The notes below the pieces were generated by a model. The model worked only from the letters and a program-made list of their open reading frames with translations, was not told the origin of the DNA and searched no databases. A stretch of DNA of 28,987 nucleotides from a virus, in the IMG/VR virus record IMGVR_UViG_3300047297_000034, positions 1 through 28,987 of that record. One strand, 5' to 3'. Position numbers and translations under genes: made by a program. Below, piece by piece: positions 28,933 to 28,987 of this stretch (positions are counted from its first letter, which is position 1; each line of letters starts with the position of its first letter).

Positions 28933-28987
28933 GTGCAGATTGTTTCAGATTTTTATGGGAAATTTTTTCAGGGACGCGCTTTTCTTG
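28913..28987 (-). CDS. Possible 3' end of an upstream gene (window edge)
   Basis: On the minus strand one frame is open from the right edge to a stop at 28913-28915, coding QEKRVPEKISHKNLKQSAHD and NRIN, and would overlap the terminase start by 20 bp. A second frame is open to a stop at 28945-28947. Either could be the C-terminus of the small terminase subunit. The sequence is too short to decide. Confidence 0.3.
   Translation of the reverse strand, partial: QEKRVPEKISHKNLKQSAHDNRIN

Overview
This window is part of a tailed double-stranded DNA phage genome (Caudoviricetes). It has a terminase, portal, scaffold and HK97-fold major capsid protein, an adaptor, tail fibres, lysis genes and large Gly/Ala-rich internal virion proteins. 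There is no sheath, tail tube or tape-measure gene, so a podovirus with an SU10-like head is the best reading. Small proteins in the early operon resemble those of phages of freshwater Betaproteobacteria (Burkholderiales); that host guess is inference. No integrase, tRNA gene, CRISPR array or insertion sequence was found.

Layout. (1) 1-681, minus strand: a RuvC-like resolvase cut by the window edge, and a 74-residue helix-turn-helix regulator directly upstream of it. (2) 682-916: a divergent control region with a near-consensus sigma70 promoter reading right, inverted repeats, and a strong intrinsic terminator reading left that may end a small RNA or attenuate the regulator's leader. (3) 917-4615, plus strand: a compact early operon of 15 small genes, mostly joined by ATGA overlaps, including a DUF3310 protein, a zinc-ribbon protein, a winged-helix protein and three tiny membrane proteins. 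(4) 4601-28932, minus strand: the late operon, read from right to left, whose last gene overlaps the last early gene tail to tail by 15 bp.

Late operon in order of transcription: large terminase; five small, mostly Lys-rich or Cys-rich proteins; a glycosyltransferase and a methyltransferase; portal; a small head protein; an acidic scaffold; major capsid protein followed by a terminator; a small conserved protein; a second glycosyltransferase; SU10-type adaptor; two fibre-like proteins, one built from exact 20-residue and 10-residue repeats; a tail fibre with a C-terminal S74 self-cleaving chaperone; a dense cassette of membrane and lysis genes (holin candidates, two lipoproteins, nested Rz/Rz1 spanins, GH19 endolysin); a C1q-like fibre; a nozzle-like tail protein; and four internal/ejection-type proteins. 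The last of these looks like a mosaic effector.

How it works together: the regulator and early operon face each other across one control region. Late genes build the head and package DNA, then decorate and complete the tail, then lyse the cell. The internal proteins at the end of the operon are probably loaded into the head and ejected with the DNA.
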